Source: Larix sibirica
Taxonomy: Eukaryota > Streptophyta > Pinopsida > Pinales > Pinaceae
Assembly: GCA_004151065.3 (NCBI GenBank)
Contig: NWUY0300031550.1
Coordinates: 1-11,209 of the forward strand
Direction: 5' to 3'
DNA: 11,209 bases
Part shown: piece by piece, positions 8,931-11,209 of the stretch
Layout of the letters: each line of letters opens with the position of its first letter
Position numbering within the stretch: position 1 is the first letter of the stretch
The notes under the pieces: model-generated
Told to the model about the DNA's origin: nothing
Seen by the model: the letters and a program-made list of their open reading frames with translations, nothing else
Databases searched by the model: none
Program-made: the position numbers and the translations under genes

Positions 8931-9029
8931 ATGTTTGGGGGTTTGGTCTTTGCACTAGCTGTTTGTTCCTGCGTCAAGGTAGAGGGCTGAGCCTTCTTGG
9001 TCGCCATGGTTGTTAAGCAACAAGAGCAC

Positions 9030-9143
9030 TACTCGCAGAGTTAGTTCAATGATGTAAGTGCTGGATCGTGGTGTCTTTATGGTGTTCCAGACGTGCATTG
9101 GGGTTTAGATGCTCGGTTCTCTTCTCGGCATGAGTTCGAATCC
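9030..9143 (+). repeat. Possible tRNA-derived SINE-like head (Pol III boxes)
   Basis: GAGTTAGTTCAATGATGTAA near 9038 resembles a Pol III A-box (TRGYNNANNGG type) and GAGTTCGAATCC at 9132-9143 resembles a B-box (GGTTCRANNCC). Their spacing of about 90 bp is longer than the usual 30-60 bp in tRNA-derived SINEs. No matching tail or target-site duplication was found. Treat this as a weak candidate. Confidence 0.22.
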
Positions 9144-9239
9144 TACACAGGTAAACTTCTATTATTTAAGATTTAACATTTGTTTACAGTTTGTGGGATT
9201 TCTTCATTGTACAAAGGCGATCATCCTTTAACCACAAAT

Positions 9240-9408
9240 TGGTTGTAATGGCAGGAACAGGGTTACATGTCCTGCTCTTGACTTGTGTTCCTCGGGGTTA
9301 GCTGTTTGAGGGAAAGGAACAAACTCCAGTGGTTGAGAACCATGGTAAGCTTCGGGTCCAATCCCAGTTGCAACCTTTGTCAACAAGTTTCGGGTTGTTT
9401 TTTTTTTT
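9240..9408 (+). repeat. Possible second SINE-like segment ending in oligo-T
   Basis: GGGGTTAGCTGTTTGAGGG (9295-9313) resembles a tRNA D-arm or A-box region, and GGGTCCAATCCC (9354-9365) a B-box with two mismatches. The spacing of roughly 50-60 bp fits a tRNA-derived head. The segment closes with 11 T residues at 9398-9408. No cloverleaf can be drawn convincingly, so it is not a functional tRNA. Confidence 0.22.
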
Positions 9409-9827
9409 GTTGCTCTTACCCAGTGTATATTCATTTAATAAGTGAGCCATGAGGCCGCTTTGGAAAACATTGTCGTGATAGATGTTTTTCGTGGCTAAAA
9501 AGCCTAGGTTGGGGTTTCGACCAACTATGTTATTAGGAGAGTTTTGTTACGGGGTTTATCTATATGGAGAACCTTTGGTCTTGCTGAGCAGTATTACTGC
9601 GAATGTAATCTTTTTCTTTGATGGAAATACAATCGGCTCACATGTCTCGATATTTGCTTAAAAAATTATTGTGTTGTAGTGGTCATGGCTTACTCTCGGA
9701 TTCCTGTCAGTTCGTTTATTTGTATTATGTTAAAATGTATTTAGTTTTGGGGCCAAGCCCGACCTCAAAGCTTCGTCATTAAAATAAAATGTGCTTGTAT
9801 TGATTTTCGATTATGAAATAGTTTCTA

Positions 9828-10342
9828 CAGGGTTAAACCCTAACCCTGTCGTGTATTTAAGCTTTTGTGTTTATAAAATTTATGTTGTATAAACTATGGC
9901 TGGGCGTGCTCTCTACCGAGGCTCGAACCCGTGTCCTTTAAATGCAACATTCTGTTGTTTAGCCTGTTTAATAAAAAGGGCAGCGATGCATCTAATAGAT
10001 GTCATTGAGCTTCGCCTTTGGTGCATTCTGTATTACTACCATTACTTCAAAAGTATTAGGAAGTTGATTGTTTTTCATGAATTATAGTTTTGTACCGATA
10101 CCGGGATTGACTGTATTTAATTTGATATCCAGGGTTGTATTGAACCTGGTTCATAATATGAACTCAGGGTGATCCCTTATGGGACTTGAACCCTTGTTAC
10201 AATATTGTTAAAGTTCCAAAGTATTGAATATGTTTTTACTACAGTATTTCGATTATTCGATACTTGATAATGGTTGATGTCTACAGGGTTTGACCCTCGA
10301 CCTAGTTGATATCGTCATAGTTTGTAAACAGGGTTTGACCCT
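9828..10342. repeat. Cluster of short GGGTT...AACCC hairpins and direct repeats
   Basis: At 9828-9848, CAGGGTT and AACCCTG form a perfect 7-bp stem around a 7-nt loop. At 10129-10149, CCAGGGTT pairs imperfectly with AACCTGG. At 10149-10163, GTTCATAATATGAAC is a near-perfect palindrome. A 15-bp unit, ACAGGGTTTGACCCT, occurs exactly at 10283-10297 and again at 10328-10342, a 45-bp step with weaker similarity in between. A related AGGGTGATCCCT lies at 10166-10177. Together they look like decayed copies of one short imperfect palindrome. Function is unknown; replication slippage within an old LTR is one explanation. Confidence 0.5.
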
Positions 10343-11209
10343 TAACTAATCTTTGAACTTGGTATGATATTTGTATAATGTGTGTCGATCCGAGTAGTAT
10401 AATTTATCAATCGTGTTATTTGCATAAGTGGATGCATTTTCCAGAACTATGTTTTCAATTGGTATTATTTAATTGTTAATATACTATTGTATATCATTTT
10501 TGGTTTTATGAGAATCAATTCCTGTAGATGTTTATTTCTATAAAGTTGATAAGAGTTTGATATGAGTTCTATACATTCCATTTGTTTAGTTTATAGAGAT
10601 TTATAATGACCCTGTATATATCATGATAGTATAATACTCTGTTTAAAGATGCTTGTATTATTACTGTGTAATACATAAGTAAACATGTTGTGTTAATGGC
10701 AGTATTCTATTCTGCATACTATGTTTGTTTTCATATGAATATGTGGATTATACATTTGTATACTTGGTTTAAAATATTGTAACTTCTGTTATGAATTCGA
10801 TAATGAAATCCTTCTAGTTTATGTGCATTGCAACTATCTATAAATAATGGCATAAATATCGATATTTACTTATCTAGGTTTTATAAACATGATTTCTGTG
10901 TAAAAATCTATGATGAGATAATGTGGATTTACAGCTAGGTTTCTATATTTAACTGTTTGTAAATAATTAATGTTTCTATAGGTTAAAGAGAGTAGCATTT
11001 TTTTTATAGAAAACTGTTCTATTTTGAATAATAAGCATTACTATTATGAACCTGGATTAATCATAAGGAAAATAAAGATAGACTCTAGGTTCTGTAGATT
11101 TATTACAGTATACTTACTAAAAATGGACTTTATATCAGACATATTATAAAATAATTCCTTTACTCAGGATTTACATATCATTTCATCTATGTTAATTAAA
11201 CATCTTCCT
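10343..11209. other. AT-rich sequence, no feature recognised
   Basis: The plus strand is T-rich and relatively poor in C. Reading frames are short and show no family signature. No tRNA, repeat array or element boundary was recognised up to the right edge. Confidence 0.4.

Noticed and set aside
9151-9189. Intron-like GTAAAC...TTTACAG
   Set aside because: At 39 bp it is shorter than usual plant introns, and the ends are explained by a 6-bp inverted repeat (GTAAAC and GTTTAC).
9228-9434. 68-codon minus-strand open frame
   Set aside because: It crosses the oligo-T run and the SINE-like segment and has no recognisable motif.
9901-9940. Possible tRNA gene around CTCTCTACCGAGGCTCGAA
   Set aside because: The A-box-like and B-box-like parts are in the wrong relative order for a tRNA on either strand, and no acceptor stem forms.
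9896-10087. 63-codon plus-strand open frame
   Set aside because: It has no family match by eye and overlaps the B-box-like motif region.

Overview
The window looks like repeat-dominated, gene-poor nuclear DNA of a seed plant. A large-genome gymnosperm such as a conifer is my best guess. I base this on the plant-type Ty1/copia gag, LTR and polypurine tract, a plant retroelement-type RNase H, a telomere-like heptamer tract, strong AT bias, and the lack of any intact gene. The organism assignment is inference. I find no intact protein-coding gene, no complete tRNA or rRNA gene, and no CRISPR array.

Layout, left to right. Bases 1-264 (minus strand) hold a broken retroelement RNase H domain that runs off the left edge. 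Bases about 275-2525 are a long, C-rich, almost G-free tract built from decayed AACCCTAA-like units, with a clean 7-bp period in one spot. Bases about 2526-3944 show no gene. Bases 3945-6400 hold a 5'-truncated Ty1/copia-type element on the minus strand: gag (UBN2 domain and zinc knuckle), a protease, a short tail, a polypurine tract, then a 3' LTR of about 923 bp. No integrase, reverse transcriptase or RNase H lies between the protease and the LTR. The whole gag-protease frame stays in one phase and is interrupted only by stop codons.

Bases 6401-7464 show no recognisable gene. Bases 7465-8095 hold a nested inverted repeat (7548-7674) and, on the minus strand, a possible fragment of a spliced gene with consensus splice sites around a 57-nt exon. 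At 8096 a plus-strand sequence begins that resembles the start of a Ty3/gypsy-type LTR. Bases 8600-10350 carry scattered motifs resembling the tRNA T-loop or Pol III B-box, and a cluster of short GGGTT...AACCC-type hairpins. Bases 10360-11209 are AT-rich with no recognised feature.

Nothing here works together as an operon or pathway. The window is best read as layered, decaying transposable elements. The points most worth a second look are the pol-less gag-protease copia derivative, the strand-asymmetric telomere-like tract, the possible captured exon, and the hairpin cluster.
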